Shown here: piece after piece, positions 1 through 11,903 of the stretch
Layout of the letters: the number at the start of each line of letters is the position of its first letter
Position numbering within the stretch: the stretch's first letter is position 1
Assembly (NCBI RefSeq): GCF_016907675.1
Contig: NZ_JAFBCJ010000001.1
Span: forward strand, 124,001-188,000
DNA from: Geodermatophilus bullaregiensis
GTDB taxonomy: Bacteria > Actinomycetota > Actinomycetes > Mycobacteriales > Geodermatophilaceae
Length of the DNA: 64,000 nt
Reading direction: 5' to 3'
The notes under the pieces: model-generated
What the model was told of the DNA's origin: nothing
Databases searched by the model: none
What the model saw: only the letters and a program-made list of their open reading frames with translations
Position numbers and translations under genes: made by a program

Positions 1-993
1 GACCTCGACCTCGAGGAGGCGCACCGCCGGCTGGACCGCGTCGTCGCCGCGCCGCACCCCTACCGCCGCCGCATCCACGCGCTGGGGTGGTCGGGGGTGG
101 CCGGCGCCGTCGGGTTCCTGCTCGGCGGCGGGTGGCTGGTCGCCCTGGTAGCGGCGCTGACCACGGCGTCGATCGAGCAGGTCATGCGCGCGCTGGACCG
201 GCGCGGGCTCCCGCTGTTCTTCCAGCAGGCGGTCGGCGCCGCAGTGGCGACGGGGGTGGCCGTGCTCCTGGTGGTCTTCGACGTCGGCGTCCGCAGCTCG
301 CTGGTCGTCGCCGCGGGGATCGTGGTGCTCCTCGCGGGACTGTCCCTGGTGGGCGCCGCCGAGGACGCGATCAGCGGCTTCCCGGTCACCGCCGCCGCGC
401 GGGCCTTCGAGGTGCTGACCCTGACCGCCGGCATCGTCGTCGGCATCGCCGGCGTGCTGGACCTGGCGCAGCGGGCGGGGGTCCCGCTGGCGCTGGTCGA
501 CCCCTCGCACGCCGACGTGCCCTCCGCCGTCGCCCTCGCCGCGGCGGCCGGGATCGCCGGCTTCTGGGCGCTGGCGTCCTACGCCCGCCCGCGCGGCGTC
601 GCCGTCGCCACCGCGGCCGGCGCGCTGTCGTGGGCGGTCTCCTCGGCGGCCGGGTCGCTCGGCGCGGGGCCGGCGGTCGCCAGCGCCGCCGGTGCCCTGC
701 TCGTCGGCTTCTGCGGGGAGGCCCTGACCGGCCGGTTGCGGATCCCCCCGCTGCTGGTCGCCGTCTGCGGCATCGTCCCGCTGCTGCCCGGGCTGGCGAT
801 CTACCAGGGCCTGTTCGCGATCGTCGTGGACGCCGACGTCCCCGGCGGGCTGGACGCCCTCGTCGGTGCCGCCGCGATCGGCCTCGGCCTGGCCGCCGGC
901 GTCACGCTGGGCGAGCACCTCGGCCGGCCGCTGAGCCGCGAGCACGACCGGTTCGACCGGCGGGTGCGCCTGCGCGCGACGACCACCGACTGA
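1..993 (+). CDS. Threonine/serine exporter family protein (ThrE-like), 5' end outside window
   Basis: The frame is open from the first base, so the N-terminus lies upstream; 330 residues are visible. A short charged cytosolic stretch is followed by about nine hydrophobic segments rich in Ala, Gly, Val and Leu with very short loops. The order fits ThrE-type exporters, in which a DUF1212 half is followed by a DUF3815 half. Members are inner-membrane proteins that export threonine and serine by proton antiport. The tail after the last helix is short and basic. I assign it from the membrane pattern and the GIVPLLPGLAIYQG-type segment near residues 255-270, where family members have a conserved PG loop. 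Another small-solute exporter is possible but less likely. Confidence 0.72.
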   Translation, partial: DLDLEEAHRRLDRVVAAPHPYRRRIHALGWSGVAGAVGFLLGGGWLVALVAALTTASIEQVMRALDRRGLPLFFQQAVGAAVATGVAVLLVVFDVGVRSSLVVAAGIVVLLAGLSLVGAAEDAISGFPVTAAARAFEVLTLTAGIVVGIAGVLDLAQRAGVPLALVDPSHADVPSAVALAAAAGIAGFWALASYARPRGVAVATAAGALSWAVSSAAGSLGAGPAVASAAGALLVGFCGEALTGRLRIPPLLVAVCGIVPLLPGLAIYQGLFAIVVDADVPGGLDALVGAAAIGLGLAAGVTLGEHLGRPLSREHDRFDRRVRLRATTTD

Positions 994-1187
994 GACCTCC
1001 GTCCCGCCCCGGCCCGCGGTGCCGCGCCGGCTGGGACACTCGGGTGCGGAGACCACCCGCGCGGACACGCCCCCGAGGTCCGACGCCGGGCCCGCGGGAC
1101 GCCGGCGGTGGTCCAGACGCCGTCCGAGCCCCCCACGCGCACGCGTCGCGCACCCGGGGACGAGTAGCCGAGGAAACCGCGATCCGC

Positions 1188-1892
1188 ATGCCCGACCACA
1201 TCGCCGCAGTCCTGTTCGACATGGACGGCACCCTCGTGGAGACCGAGCAGCACTGGGGGACGGCGCTGTTCGCCCTCGCCCGGCGGCTGGGCGGCGAGCT
1301 CAGCGCCGCCGCCCGGGAGGCCACCGTGGGCACGACCGTGCGCGCCTCCATGGGGGTCCTCTACGCCGACCTGGGGCTCGACCGCGGCGAGGAGGAGCTG
1401 CAGGCCGACGCCGGCTGGGTCATGGACACCGTCGCGGAGCTCCTGGCCGCCGACGTCCCCTGGCGACCGGGCGCCCGGGAGCTGATCGCCGAGCTGCGGG
1501 CGGCGGCGGTGCCCACCGCCCTGGTGACGACGACGCCGCGGCGGCTGGCCGACCTGGTGATCGCCCAGCTCGAGCGCGCCTTCCCCGACGTGCCGCCGTT
1601 CGACCTCACCGTCTGCGGCGACGAGGTGCCCGCCCGCAAGCCCGACCCGGCGCCCTACCTGCAGGCCGCCGCGGCGCTCGGCGTCGACCCGGCCGACTGC
1701 GTGGTGGTCGAGGACTCCGCCGCCGGCGTGGCCGCGGGCCTGGCCGCCGGGGCCGCGGTGCTCGGCGTGCCGTCGCTGCAGCCGCTGACGCCCGCGCCGG
1801 GCCTGGTGCTGCGGGACACGCTGGCCGGGGTCGGGCTCGACGGGCTCGCCGGCGTGCTGGCCGGCCGCGACGCCGTCGACGCCCCCGCCTAG
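1188..1892 (+). CDS. HAD-superfamily hydrolase (phosphoglycolate phosphatase/beta-PGM type)
   Basis: This 234-residue cytosolic protein has all four HAD motifs in order: LFDMDGTL (nucleophile Asp11, acid Asp13), a Thr in the LVTTT segment near residue 109, Lys in ARKPDP near 150, and the acidic pair in VVVEDSAAG near 172. A helical cap sits between motifs I and II, as in subfamily IA phosphatases acting on small sugar phosphates or phosphoglycolate. The substrate cannot be read from sequence. ATG at 1188 is the only start close to motif I, and a GAGGA stretch lies about 15 bases upstream. The gene converges with the next one and overlaps its stop codon by four bases. Confidence 0.85.
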   Translation: MPDHIAAVLFDMDGTLVETEQHWGTALFALARRLGGELSAAAREATVGTTVRASMGVLYADLGLDRGEEELQADAGWVMDTVAELLAADVPWRPGARELIAELRAAAVPTALVTTTPRRLADLVIAQLERAFPDVPPFDLTVCGDEVPARKPDPAPYLQAAAALGVDPADCVVVEDSAAGVAAGLAAGAAVLGVPSLQPLTPAPGLVLRDTLAGVGLDGLAGVLAGRDAVDAPA

Positions 1893-3076
1893 GCAGCCGG
1901 CGCGACCTCGCGGCCGCGGGCGACCACGACGCGCGGCCGCTGCAGGCCGGTCACGTCGGCGGTGAGGTCGCCGTCGGCCACCAGGAGGTCGGCGTCGTGG
2001 CCGGCCACCAGCCGCCCCGTGCGTCCGCCCAGCCCGCAGGCGCGCGCGGCCCGCGACGTCGCCGCGGTCAGCGCCTCCGCCGGCGGCACGCCGCAGGCGC
2101 CCACCAGGTCGGCCACCGCGTACGCCACCTGACCGTGCGGCTTGGCCGGGCCGATCCCGGCGTCGGTGCCGGCGAGGAGGGTCACCCCCGCCCGGTGCAG
2201 GTCCGCCACGTGCGCCAGGTGCGCCTCGACCGTCGTCCCGGCCGCGACCATGCGGGCCTGCACGTGCGGCGGCGGGTCGACGCCCGGCAGGAACCCCACG
2301 GTGGGGCACACGGCGGTGCCGCCGGCCACGAGCGCGGCGGCGAGCCCCGGTGGCAGGCGGACGCCGGCGGGCGTCAGGCAGCTGCAGTGCTCGATGCCGT
2401 CGACCCCGGCCGCGACGCAGCGCTCGACCGCCGCCAGGCCGTGCGCGTGCGCGGTCACCGGCAGCCCGGACCGGTGCGCCTCGTCGACCACGGCGCGCAG
2501 CTCCGCGACGGTGAACTGGCACGCGGTGAGGTCCGTGCCGGGCGTGAGCAGGCCCCCGCTGGCCATGACCTTGACGACGCCGGCGCCGCGCTCGGCCCGC
2601 TCGCGCACCGCACGCCGCAGGGCCGCGACCCCGGACGTCTCGCCGCCCATCGACCAGCAGTGCCCGCCGGGTGAGGTGATCGGCGGCCCGGCGGCGACGA
2701 CCGTCGGCCGCGCACCGTCGCGCCCGGTGCGGTCGAGGACCGTCCAGTGGTGGTCGCCGAGGTCGCGGACGGTGGTGACCCCCGCCCGCAGCGTCGCCTG
2801 CTCCGCGGCCGTGACGACGGCGTCGAGCCGCGCCGCGTCCAGCTCGGGGACCTGGTCGAGTGCCCGTGGACCGCCGTCGGCGCAGAGGTGGACGTGGGTG
2901 TCGACCAGCCCGGGCAGGAGCGTGCCGCCGGGGACGTCGGTGACCGCGCAGCCCTCCGGCGCCGGCGCGGTGGCCGGCTCGACCCCGACGATCCGGCCGC
3001 CCTCGACCAGCACCAGGGCGCCGTCGCGCAGGAACCGTTCGCCGTCGAAGGCGGTGCCCGCCCGGTACCCGTGCAC
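1889..3076 (-). CDS. Metal-dependent amidohydrolase (imidazolonepropionase-like)
   Basis: The 395-residue product has the amidohydrolase TIM-barrel signature: a small N-terminal beta domain, then DTHVH (metal His-X-His near residue 60), a Lys in VVKVMASGG near 160, TAHAHG and GIEHCS (metal His residues), and GTDAG (catalytic Asp near 310). Relatives cleave cyclic amides or act as Xaa-Pro dipeptidases or imidazolonepropionases, but nothing here fixes the substrate. GTG at 3076 is chosen because GGGAG stands six bases upstream and no other usable start lies between it and the GNAT gene. No signal peptide is seen, so it is probably cytosolic. The stop overlaps the end of the HAD gene on the other strand. 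Confidence 0.83.
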   Translation of the reverse strand: MHGYRAGTAFDGERFLRDGALVLVEGGRIVGVEPATAPAPEGCAVTDVPGGTLLPGLVDTHVHLCADGGPRALDQVPELDAARLDAVVTAAEQATLRAGVTTVRDLGDHHWTVLDRTGRDGARPTVVAAGPPITSPGGHCWSMGGETSGVAALRRAVRERAERGAGVVKVMASGGLLTPGTDLTACQFTVAELRAVVDEAHRSGLPVTAHAHGLAAVERCVAAGVDGIEHCSCLTPAGVRLPPGLAAALVAGGTAVCPTVGFLPGVDPPPHVQARMVAAGTTVEAHLAHVADLHRAGVTLLAGTDAGIGPAKPHGQVAYAVADLVGACGVPPAEALTAATSRAARACGLGGRTGRLVAGHDADLLVADGDLTADVTGLQRPRVVVARGREVAPAA

Positions 3077-3113
3077 GCCGGCTCCCAGGGACGGGGACTG
3101 AGGAGGGGCGACG

Positions 3114-5710
<2,597 letters not shown>

Positions 5711-5794
5711 GAGGGCCCCGCGAGCCCACGGCGCGGTGACGGCCCGCGTGTATAGATTTGCCTCCTGGCTCCCCCCGATCTGCGGAGGTGCGCG

Positions 5795-7576
5795 ATGGGC
5801 CCCGGCCTTGGTAATGGTCCCGACGAGTTCCGAGCACGGCGGGAGCGCGACGTGTCCGCGCTGCTCGCCCAGATCTCCTACCTCGAGGAGGAGATCGGTC
5901 TGCTGCGCCGCAAGGTGGCCGACAGCCCCCGTCAGACGCGGGTCCTGGAGGAGCGGATCGCCGAGGCGGAGGGCCGCGCGGCGTTCCTCTCCGAGCGCAA
6001 CGACAAGCTGGCCGGCACGCTGCGCGACGCCCGCGAGCAGCTGGTCACGCTCAAGGAGGAGGTGGACCGGCTCGGGCAGCCGCCGTCGGGCTACGGCGTC
6101 TTCCTGGGCCGGCACGACGACGGCACGGTCGACGTCTTCACCGGCGGCCGCAAGCTGCGGGTGTCGGTCTCGCCCGCGGTCGAGGGCGAGGAGCTGCGCC
6201 CCGGCCAGGAGGTCATGCTCAACGAGGCGATGAACGTCGTCGAGGCGCTCGGCTACGAGAAGCAGGGCGACGTCGTCATGCTCAAGGAGCTGCTCGAGCC
6301 GCTCGACGGGGTCACGCAGCGCGCGCTGGTCATCGGCCACACCGACGAGGAGCGGGTGGTCTACCTGGCCGACTCGCTGACCGACCAGCCGCTGCGGGTG
6401 GGCGACTCGCTGCTGCTGGAGTCGCGGTCGGGCTACGTCTACGAGCGGATCCCCAAGAGCGAGGTCGAGGAGCTCGTCCTCGAGGAGGTCCCCGACATCG
6501 ACTACTCCGACATCGGTGGCCTCGCCCGGCAGATCGAGCAGATCCGCGACGCCGTCGAGCTGCCGTTCCTGCACGCCGACCTGTTCCGCGAGTACGAGCT
6601 GCGCCCGCCCAAGGGCATCCTGCTCTACGGCCCGCCCGGCTGCGGCAAGACGCTCATCGCCAAGGCGGTGGCCAACTCGCTGGCCAAGAAGGTCGCCGCG
6701 GTGAAGGGGGAGGGGCAGGCGAAGTCCTACTTCCTCAACATCAAGGGCCCCGAGCTGCTCAACAAGTACGTCGGCGAGACCGAGCGGCACATCCGGCTGG
6801 TGTTCCAGCGCGCCCGGGAGAAGGCCAGCGAGGGCACGCCGGTCATCGTGTTCTTCGACGAGATGGACTCGATCTTCCGCACCCGCGGGTCGGGCGTGTC
6901 CTCCGACGTCGAGTCGACGATCGTCCCGCAGCTGCTCAGCGAGATCGACGGCGTCGAGGGCCTGGAGAACGTCATCGTCATCGGCGCCTCCAACCGCGAG
7001 GACATGATCGACCCGGCGATCCTGCGGCCGGGCCGGCTCGACGTGAAGATCAAGATCGAGCGTCCCGACGCCGAGGCCGCCCGCGACATCTTCAGCAAGT
7101 ACCTGAGGACCACGCTGCCGATCCACCCCGACGACCTCGCCGAGAACGGCGGCAGCCGCGAGGCGACCATCCAGGGGATGATCCAGCGCACGGTCGAGCG
7201 GATGTACACCGAGAGCGAGGAGAACCGCTTCCTCGAGGTGACCTACGCCAACGGCGACAAGGAGGTCCTGTACTTCAAGGACTTCAACTCCGGCGCCATG
7301 CTGCAGAACATCGTCGACCGCGCGAAGAAGATGGCCATCAAGGAGAGCCTGGAGACCGGGTCGAGCGGTCTGCGGGTCGGTCACCTCATGCAGGCCTGCG
7401 TCGACGAGTTCAAGGAGAACGAGGACCTGCCCAACACGACCAACCCCGACGACTGGGCGCGGATCTCGGGCAAGAAGGGCGAGCGGATCGTCTACATCCG
7501 CACGCTCATCAGCGGCAAGGGCAACGACTCCGGCCGCGCCATCGACACGGCCACCAACACCGGCCAGTACCTCTGA
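5795..7576 (+). CDS. mpa: Proteasome-associated AAA ATPase Mpa/ARC
   Basis: This hexameric ring ATPase recognises pupylated proteins, unfolds them and threads them into the 20S core. The 593-residue product shows the full order: N-terminal coiled coil (about residues 15-95) that binds Pup, two OB domains (100-240), an AAA module with Walker A GPPGCGKT near 280 and Walker [11 protein letters not shown] near 350, and the extreme C-terminus GQYL, the motif that docks into the alpha-ring pockets of PrcA. GGAGG stands six bases before ATG 5795. A TATAGATTT stretch at 5751 is a plausible -10. A strong hairpin follows the stop codon, so mpa looks separately transcribed from dop. Confidence 0.97.
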   Translation: MGPGLGNGPDEFRARRERDVSALLAQISYLEEEIGLLRRKVADSPRQTRVLEERIAEAEGRAAFLSERNDKLAGTLRDAREQLVTLKEEVDRLGQPPSGYGVFLGRHDDGTVDVFTGGRKLRVSVSPAVEGEELRPGQEVMLNEAMNVVEALGYEKQGDVVMLKELLEPLDGVTQRALVIGHTDEERVVYLADSLTDQPLRVGDSLLLESRSGYVYERIPKSEVEELVLEEVPDIDYSDIGGLARQIEQIRDAVELPFLHADLFREYELRPPKGILLYGPPGCGKTLIAKAVANSLAKKVAAVKGEGQAKSYFLNIKGPELLNKYVGETERHIRLVFQRAREKASEGTPVIVFFDEMDSIFRTRGSGVSSDVESTIVPQLLSEIDGVEGLENVIVIGASNREDMIDPAILRPGRLDVKIKIERPDAEAARDIFSKYLRTTLPIHPDDLAENGGSREATIQGMIQRTVERMYTESEENRFLEVTYANGDKEVLYFKDFNSGAMLQNIVDRAKKMAIKESLETGSSGLRVGHLMQACVDEFKENEDLPNTTNPDDWARISGKKGERIVYIRTLISGKGNDSGRAIDTATNTGQYL

Positions 7577-7582
7577 GCCGGA

Positions 7583-7615
7583 CCCGGCCGCCCTCCCGCG
7601 CGGAGGGCGGCCGGG
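7583..7615 (+). terminator. Hairpin terminator after mpa
   Basis: A perfect 14-base-pair stem (CCCGGCCGCCCTCC with its complement) with a five-base loop begins seven bases after the mpa stop. There is no U-tract, as usual in this GC-rich group, so efficiency is inferred. Confidence 0.7.
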
Positions 7616-7715
7616 TGCTGCCCGTGGGGCGCCCGCCCGAGCCGGTCGTCGCCGCTCGGTGCCGGCCCTCCACGCACCACCGGGCCCCGCGTGGGCGGCG
7701 CCTAGTCTCGGGAGC

Positions 7716-9221
7716 ATGAGCGTGCGCCGGGTCATGGGGACCGAGGTCGAGTACGGCATCTCGGTCCCCGGGCAGCCCACGGCCAACCCCACGACCCTGT
7801 CCAGCCAGGTGGTCAACGCCTGGGCGGTGGCCGACGCCCCGACCCGCCGGCGGCCGCGGTGGGACTTCGAGGAGGAGTCGCCGCTGCGCGACGCCCGCGG
7901 CTTCGACCTCTCGCCGGCCAACGCGCTGGACCACACCGACCTCGACGAGGACTCGGGGATGGCCAACGTCATCCTCACCAACGGCGCGCGGCTCTACGTC
8001 GACCACGCGCACCCGGAGTACTCGACGCCGGAGGTCACCAACCCGCGCGACGTCGTCCTCTGGGACAAGGCGGGGGAGCGGGTGATGGCCGAGGCGGCCC
8101 GCCGGGCCGCGCGCATCCCGGGGACCCAGCCGATCCAGCTGTACAAGAACAACACCGACGGCAAGGGCGCCAGCTACGGCGCGCACGAGAACTACCTGAT
8201 GGACCGGCGGACGCCGTTCATCGACATCATCCGCGGGCTCATCCCCTTCTTCGTGACCCGGCAGGTCTTCGCCGGTGCCGGCCGGGTCGGCATCGGCACC
8301 GAGAGCCGCACCAGGGGCTTCCAGATCTCCTCGCGTGCCGACTTCTTCGAGGTCGAGGTCGGGCTGGAGACGACGCTCAAGCGGCCGATCATCAACACCC
8401 GCGACGAGCCGCACGCCAACCCCGACGAGTACCGCCGCCTGCACGTCATCATCGGCGACGCGAACCTCGCCGAGCTGGCCACCTACCTCAAGGTCGGGAC
8501 GACGTCGCTGGTGCTGGCGATGATCGAGGCCCGGGCGCTGACCGAGGACCTCTCAATCGAGGAGCCGGTCGCCGCGCTGCAGGCGATCAGCCACGACCCG
8601 ACGCTGGCCACCCGGGTGCGGCTGCGCGACGGGCGCCGGATGAGCGCCCTCGACGTCCAGCGGGCCTACCTCGACCAGGCCGCGCGCTTCGTCGACCGCA
8701 CCGGCAGCGGCGACGAGCAGACCGCCGACGTGCTGCGCCGCTGGGCCGAGGTGCTCGACGACCTCGCCGTCGACCCGATGCGCTGCGCCGACCGGCTGGA
8801 CTGGCCGGCCAAGCTGCGCCTCCTCGAGGGCTACCGCGCCCGCGACGGCCTGGACTGGGGGGACTCGCGACTGCAGCTGGTGGACCTGCAGTACGCCGAC
8901 GTCCGCCCGGACAAGGGCCTCTACGCCCGGCTCGTGGCGCGCGGCTCGATGCAGCGGCTGCTCACCGACGACGAGGTGACCCGCGCGATGGTCACCCCGC
9001 CGTCGGACACCCGGGCGTTCTTCCGCGGCGAGTGCCTGCGGCGCTTCCCGGCCCAGGTGGCCGCCGCGTCGTGGGACTCGGTGGTCTTCGACCTCGGCCG
9101 GGAGAACCTGGTGCGCATCCCGACGATGGAGCCGCTGCGCGGCACCCGGGAGCACGTCGGCCTGCTGTTCGAGTCGACGTCGTCGGCGCAGGAGCTGGTC
9201 GACACGATCACCGGCGGCTGA
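7716..9221 (+). CDS. dop: Depupylase/deamidase Dop
   Basis: Dop belongs to the glutamine-synthetase-like carboxylate-amine ligase fold. It deamidates Pup-Gln where needed and removes Pup from substrates. The 501-residue protein begins with [14 protein letters not shown], the acidic metal-binding strand shared with PafA. The Dop loop follows near residues 40-75, then [34 protein letters not shown] and the ATP-binding [23 protein letters not shown]. Length fits the family. ATG 7716 lies seven bases after TAGTCT, pointing to a leaderless transcript. Because Pup here ends in Glu, the depupylase activity is the relevant one. The stop overlaps the next ATG (TGATG). Confidence 0.96.
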   Translation: MSVRRVMGTEVEYGISVPGQPTANPTTLSSQVVNAWAVADAPTRRRPRWDFEEESPLRDARGFDLSPANALDHTDLDEDSGMANVILTNGARLYVDHAHPEYSTPEVTNPRDVVLWDKAGERVMAEAARRAARIPGTQPIQLYKNNTDGKGASYGAHENYLMDRRTPFIDIIRGLIPFFVTRQVFAGAGRVGIGTESRTRGFQISSRADFFEVEVGLETTLKRPIINTRDEPHANPDEYRRLHVIIGDANLAELATYLKVGTTSLVLAMIEARALTEDLSIEEPVAALQAISHDPTLATRVRLRDGRRMSALDVQRAYLDQAARFVDRTGSGDEQTADVLRRWAEVLDDLAVDPMRCADRLDWPAKLRLLEGYRARDGLDWGDSRLQLVDLQYADVRPDKGLYARLVARGSMQRLLTDDEVTRAMVTPPSDTRAFFRGECLRRFPAQVAAASWDSVVFDLGRENLVRIPTMEPLRGTREHVGLLFESTSSAQELVDTITGG

Positions 9222-10210
9222 TGGCGGACGTCGTCGCGGCCGCGCGGGCGCTGGCCGCCGACCTGCTCGCGCCGGCCGCCGGGGCGGTCGACGCGGCCGG
9301 GGCGCTGCCGCGCGGGCACCTCGACGCGCTGGCCGCCGCCGGCCTGTACGGGCTCACCGGACCGCGCTCGTCCGGCGGGCTGGGCGGCGACGTGGCGGCG
9401 GTGGCGGCGGTCGTCGAGGAGCTGGCCGCGGGCGACCTCGCCACGACGTTCGTGTGGCTGCAGCACCTGGGCGTGGTGGTGCGGGTGGCCGCGCACGGGC
9501 CGCCGCCGGTGCGCGCGCGCCTCGCCGACCTCTGCGCCGGCCGGCTCCGGGCCGGGATCGCGCTGCAGGCGGCGGTGCGGCCCGGCCCGCCGGCGATCCG
9601 GGTGCGGGCGGACGGCGGGGACCTGGTCCTCGACGGCGCGGTCCCGTGGGTGACCGGCTGGGGCGCCGTCGACGTCGTCCTGGTGGCGGCCCGGGACGGC
9701 GAGGAGGTGGTCTTCGTGCTGGCCGACGCGGTCGAGGGGCCGACCCTGGCCGTGGCGCCGCAGCGGATGGTGGCGGTGCAGGCGAGTGCCACGGTGGAGC
9801 TGCGGCTCGCCGGGCACCGGGTGCCGGCCGGGCGGCTGGTGCACCGCGCGCCGCTGGCCGGGCTGCTGGCTGCGGACGCGGCCACGCTGCGGGTCAACGG
9901 GTCGCTGGCGCTCGGCCTGGCGCTGCGCTGCACCCGGCTGATCGGCCCCTCGCCGCTGGACGACGACCTGGCCGCCGCCCGCGCCCGGCTCGACGCGGCC
10001 GCGCCGGAGGAGCTGCCGGACGCCCGCGGGGAGGCGGCGGCGCTGGCGCACCGTGCGGCGGGCGCGCTGGTGGTGGCCACCGGGAGCGGTGCGGTCCGTG
10101 CCGGCAGCGCCGCCGAGCGGACCGTGCGGGAGGCGGTGTTCCTGCTGGTGTTCGGTTCGCGGCCGGCGATCCGGGCGTCGCTGCTGAGCCGGCTGGGCGC
10201 GGGGGGCTGA
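9221..10210 (+). CDS. Acyl-CoA dehydrogenase family protein
   Basis: The 329-residue product is a flavin-dependent acyl-CoA dehydrogenase-type protein. The helical N-terminal domain contains AAAGLYGLTGPRSSGGLGGD, the middle beta domain contains GAVPWVTGWGAVDVVLVAA (FAD-side strand W-V-T-G), and a helical C-terminal domain follows. The C-terminal domain is short (about 110 residues against roughly 150 in typical members), and I cannot point to the usual catalytic Glu, so the reaction is uncertain. It starts inside the dop stop codon (TGATG) and is therefore translationally coupled to dop. No such gene separates dop and pup in M. tuberculosis. Its codon use looks like its neighbours', so the insertion is not obviously recent. 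Confidence 0.75.
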   Translation: MADVVAAARALAADLLAPAAGAVDAAGALPRGHLDALAAAGLYGLTGPRSSGGLGGDVAAVAAVVEELAAGDLATTFVWLQHLGVVVRVAAHGPPPVRARLADLCAGRLRAGIALQAAVRPGPPAIRVRADGGDLVLDGAVPWVTGWGAVDVVLVAARDGEEVVFVLADAVEGPTLAVAPQRMVAVQASATVELRLAGHRVPAGRLVHRAPLAGLLAADAATLRVNGSLALGLALRCTRLIGPSPLDDDLAAARARLDAAAPEELPDARGEAAALAHRAAGALVVATGSGAVRAGSAAERTVREAVFLLVFGSRPAIRASLLSRLGAGG

Positions 10211-10221
10211 GCCCGCGCACG

Positions 10222-10238
10222 ACCGTTATGCCCAACTG
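10222..10238 (+). repeat. 17-base dispersed intergenic motif, copy 1 (variant)
   Basis: Sequence ACCGTTATGCCCAACTG. It differs from the consensus by one base in the centre (G for C). It lies between the dehydrogenase gene and the pup promoter. Confidence 0.75.
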
Positions 10239-10279
10239 CCCGCCGCGACCGTCCCCGGTCCGGGCCGGGGGACCCACGG

Positions 10280-10302
10280 CTGTCGGTACCTGCGGGTAGT
10301 TT
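10280..10302 (+). promoter_or_regulatory. Possible PafBC-type promoter of pup
   Basis: CTGTCGGTA, exactly eight bases, then TAGTTT. The upstream box matches 7 of 9 positions of TTGTCRGTG and the spacing is exact. Transcription would start near 10309, giving a leader of about 35 bases with AGGGGAGGG before the pup ATG. Weaker than the sites at 4626 and 41778. Confidence 0.5.
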
Positions 10303-10342
10303 CAGCGACAGCACGCACTCGGCGCGCACCAGGGGAGGGCAC

Positions 10343-10552
10343 ATGGCCACCAGGGACACCGGCGGGCAGCAGCGGACGACCCGCTCACGCGAGGAGACCG
10401 AGGAGGTCGAGGCGTCGGTCGACACGGAGGTCGCCGAGCGGCACAAGGAGATGTCCGAGGACGTCGACGCCATCCTCGACGAGATCGACGACGTCCTCGA
10501 GGAGAATGCGGAAGAGTTCGTCAGGAGCTATGTGCAAAAAGGCGGCGAGTGA
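10343..10552 (+). CDS. pup: Prokaryotic ubiquitin-like protein Pup
   Basis: Pup is the small, largely unfolded tag that PafA attaches through its C-terminal glutamate to substrate lysines. The 69-residue product is strongly acidic. It has the conserved VDAILDEIDDVLEENAEEFVRSYVQKGG region, which forms the helix that pairs with the Mpa coiled coil, and ends in Gly-Gly-Glu. Ending in Glu instead of Gln means it needs no deamidation before ligation. GGGGAGGG stands five to eight bases before ATG 10343. The next gene-like sequence begins in the same frame immediately after the TGA stop, which is unusual; prcB does not follow directly as it does in M. tuberculosis. Confidence 0.97.
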   Translation: MATRDTGGQQRTTRSREETEEVEASVDTEVAERHKEMSEDVDAILDEIDDVLEENAEEFVRSYVQKGGE

Positions 10553-11209
10553 CCGTTCCTGGCTCAGGCCAAGACGGCCGCGGAGAACGGTGCTGTCAAG
10601 TACTGGCCCGACTGTGGTGAACACCGCGCCGTAGAGCAGTTCACACGGGACCGGCGTCGGGTCGATGGACTCGCCTGGTACTGCCGGGACCACGCCCGGC
10701 GCCGCCTCCGGATCTCGAAGGAGCGCCGCCAGGGCCCACCCAGGCACCGGCATGACCTCGAGCGCACGGTGCCCGAGGGGCACACGTGGTGTCCGGACCG
10801 CGACACCGTCAAGCCTCTCGTCGAGTTCCCGAAGACCCCGGTCAGCGAGACCGGCCGGCACACGTACTGCCGGCTCTGCCACGACGCCCGCGGGCGCGCA
10901 TCGCGGGAGGAGGTCGGCGGCTCTCGCACGTACCACCTGAAGCGGCGGTACGGGATCACGGCCGAGGAGGCCGATGCGGTGCTCGCCGAGCAGCGCGGGC
11001 TCTGCGCCACCCGTGAGGTCGCGCCGGCGGAGCACGTCGACCACGACCACGTGACGGGGAAGGTGCGGGTCCTGCTCCGCTTCGACTGCAACGGTGGCCC
11101 GGGCCGGTTCGGGGACGATCCGCAACCCCTGTACGCCGCTGTCGAGTACGTCGCCCGGCACCGCGCGCGCCACGGCCGCTGTGGCGAGGAGCCGCTCGCC
11201 CGGAGGTGA
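10553..11209 (+). pseudogene. Decayed endonuclease VII-type HNH (His-Me finger) endonuclease
   Basis: The reading frame continues in phase from the base after the pup stop codon to the TGA at 11207. It shows two zinc-knuckle units followed by a core of the recombination endonuclease VII type: [41 protein letters not shown] and [22 protein letters not shown]. The HVDHDH catalytic segment is intact, but every Cys pair has lost a member. The first unit reads WPDC where CPxC is expected, the second reads CPDR, and the core reads LCATR and LRFDC where CxxC pairs hold structural zinc. The first in-frame start is GTG 10769, after the first knuckle. I read it as the remains of a homing-type nuclease gene inserted between pup and prcB; a short product from 10769 cannot be excluded. 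Confidence 0.68.
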
Positions 11210-11219
11210 CCGCGGCCGG

Positions 11220-11903
11220 TCACAGCACCTGCAGCCCGGCTCCCACGACGGTCACCAGGGTGCCGACCACGGTCAGTGCCGTGATGAGGCCGTCGGCCGG
11301 GTCCCGGAGGTCACCGGGCAGCCGGCCGGCCGCGGGCGCCCCCGGCACCGGCGTCAGGCCCCACTCCGTGCAGAGCTGCAGCGGCAGGTCAAGCGCGTGC
11401 CGGTCCTGCCGCTCGAGCAGCGCCGCGCGGAGCCGGTCGGCGTGCGGCAGCCGCCCCAGCCGGTACCACGACACCCGCAGGTGAGTCCTGTCGTCGGCCA
11501 GCAGCAGCCCGGTGGGCCCGCCGTCGCCGTCGACCACGGCCACCGCGTACACTCGGGTCGCGTCGACGCCGTGCCAGCCCAGCAGCGTCCGGCCGGCCAG
11601 CACCCGCCCGTCCCACGACAGCTCGCCGGCGCCGTTCTGCCGCACCCGGGAGAACAGCGTCAGCGCAGCGATCACGAGGAACGTCATCGCCACGACGACG
11701 CCCCAGCCGCGCTCCCCCGAGGCGAGGGCGGCCAGGGACGCCCCCGTCGCGAGCCCGCAGACCCCCACCACGAGCGCTCCGGCGCCGGCCAGGGCCCAGC
11801 GGCGCCGTCGCCCGGGCACGTGCGGGACGTCCACCGCGACGGGTGCCGCGGGGCCGCCCGGTCCGGCGTCGTCCCGCTCCGGAGCCACCGGCTCGTCGGC
11901 CAC
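11220..11903 (-). CDS. Membrane protein with a PH-like domain
   Basis: The 227-residue product has a Pro/Ala-rich cytosolic start, two transmembrane segments (about residues 32-55 and 62-82) separated by a short turn, and then a beta-rich stretch ([31 protein letters not shown] ... [15 protein letters not shown]) that looks like a bacterial PH domain. A final hydrophobic segment sits at the C-terminus. Bacterial PH-domain membrane proteins of this kind have no defined function. GTG 11903 is chosen for the GGAGGGGG Shine-Dalgarno sequence ahead of it. It runs against the proteasome genes, converging with the endonuclease remnant and diverging from prcB. Confidence 0.6.
   Translation of the reverse strand: MADEPVAPERDDAGPGGPAAPVAVDVPHVPGRRRRWALAGAGALVVGVCGLATGASLAALASGERGWGVVVAMTFLVIAALTLFSRVRQNGAGELSWDGRVLAGRTLLGWHGVDATRVYAVAVVDGDGGPTGLLLADDRTHLRVSWYRLGRLPHADRLRAALLERQDRHALDLPLQLCTEWGLTPVPGAPAAGRLPGDLRDPADGLITALTVVGTLVTVVGAGLQVL

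Noticed and set aside
10769-11209. An intact HNH homing endonuclease gene
   Set aside because: Half of the expected zinc-binding Cys residues are replaced and the first zinc knuckle lies upstream of the first possible start codon, so it was listed as a pseudogene.
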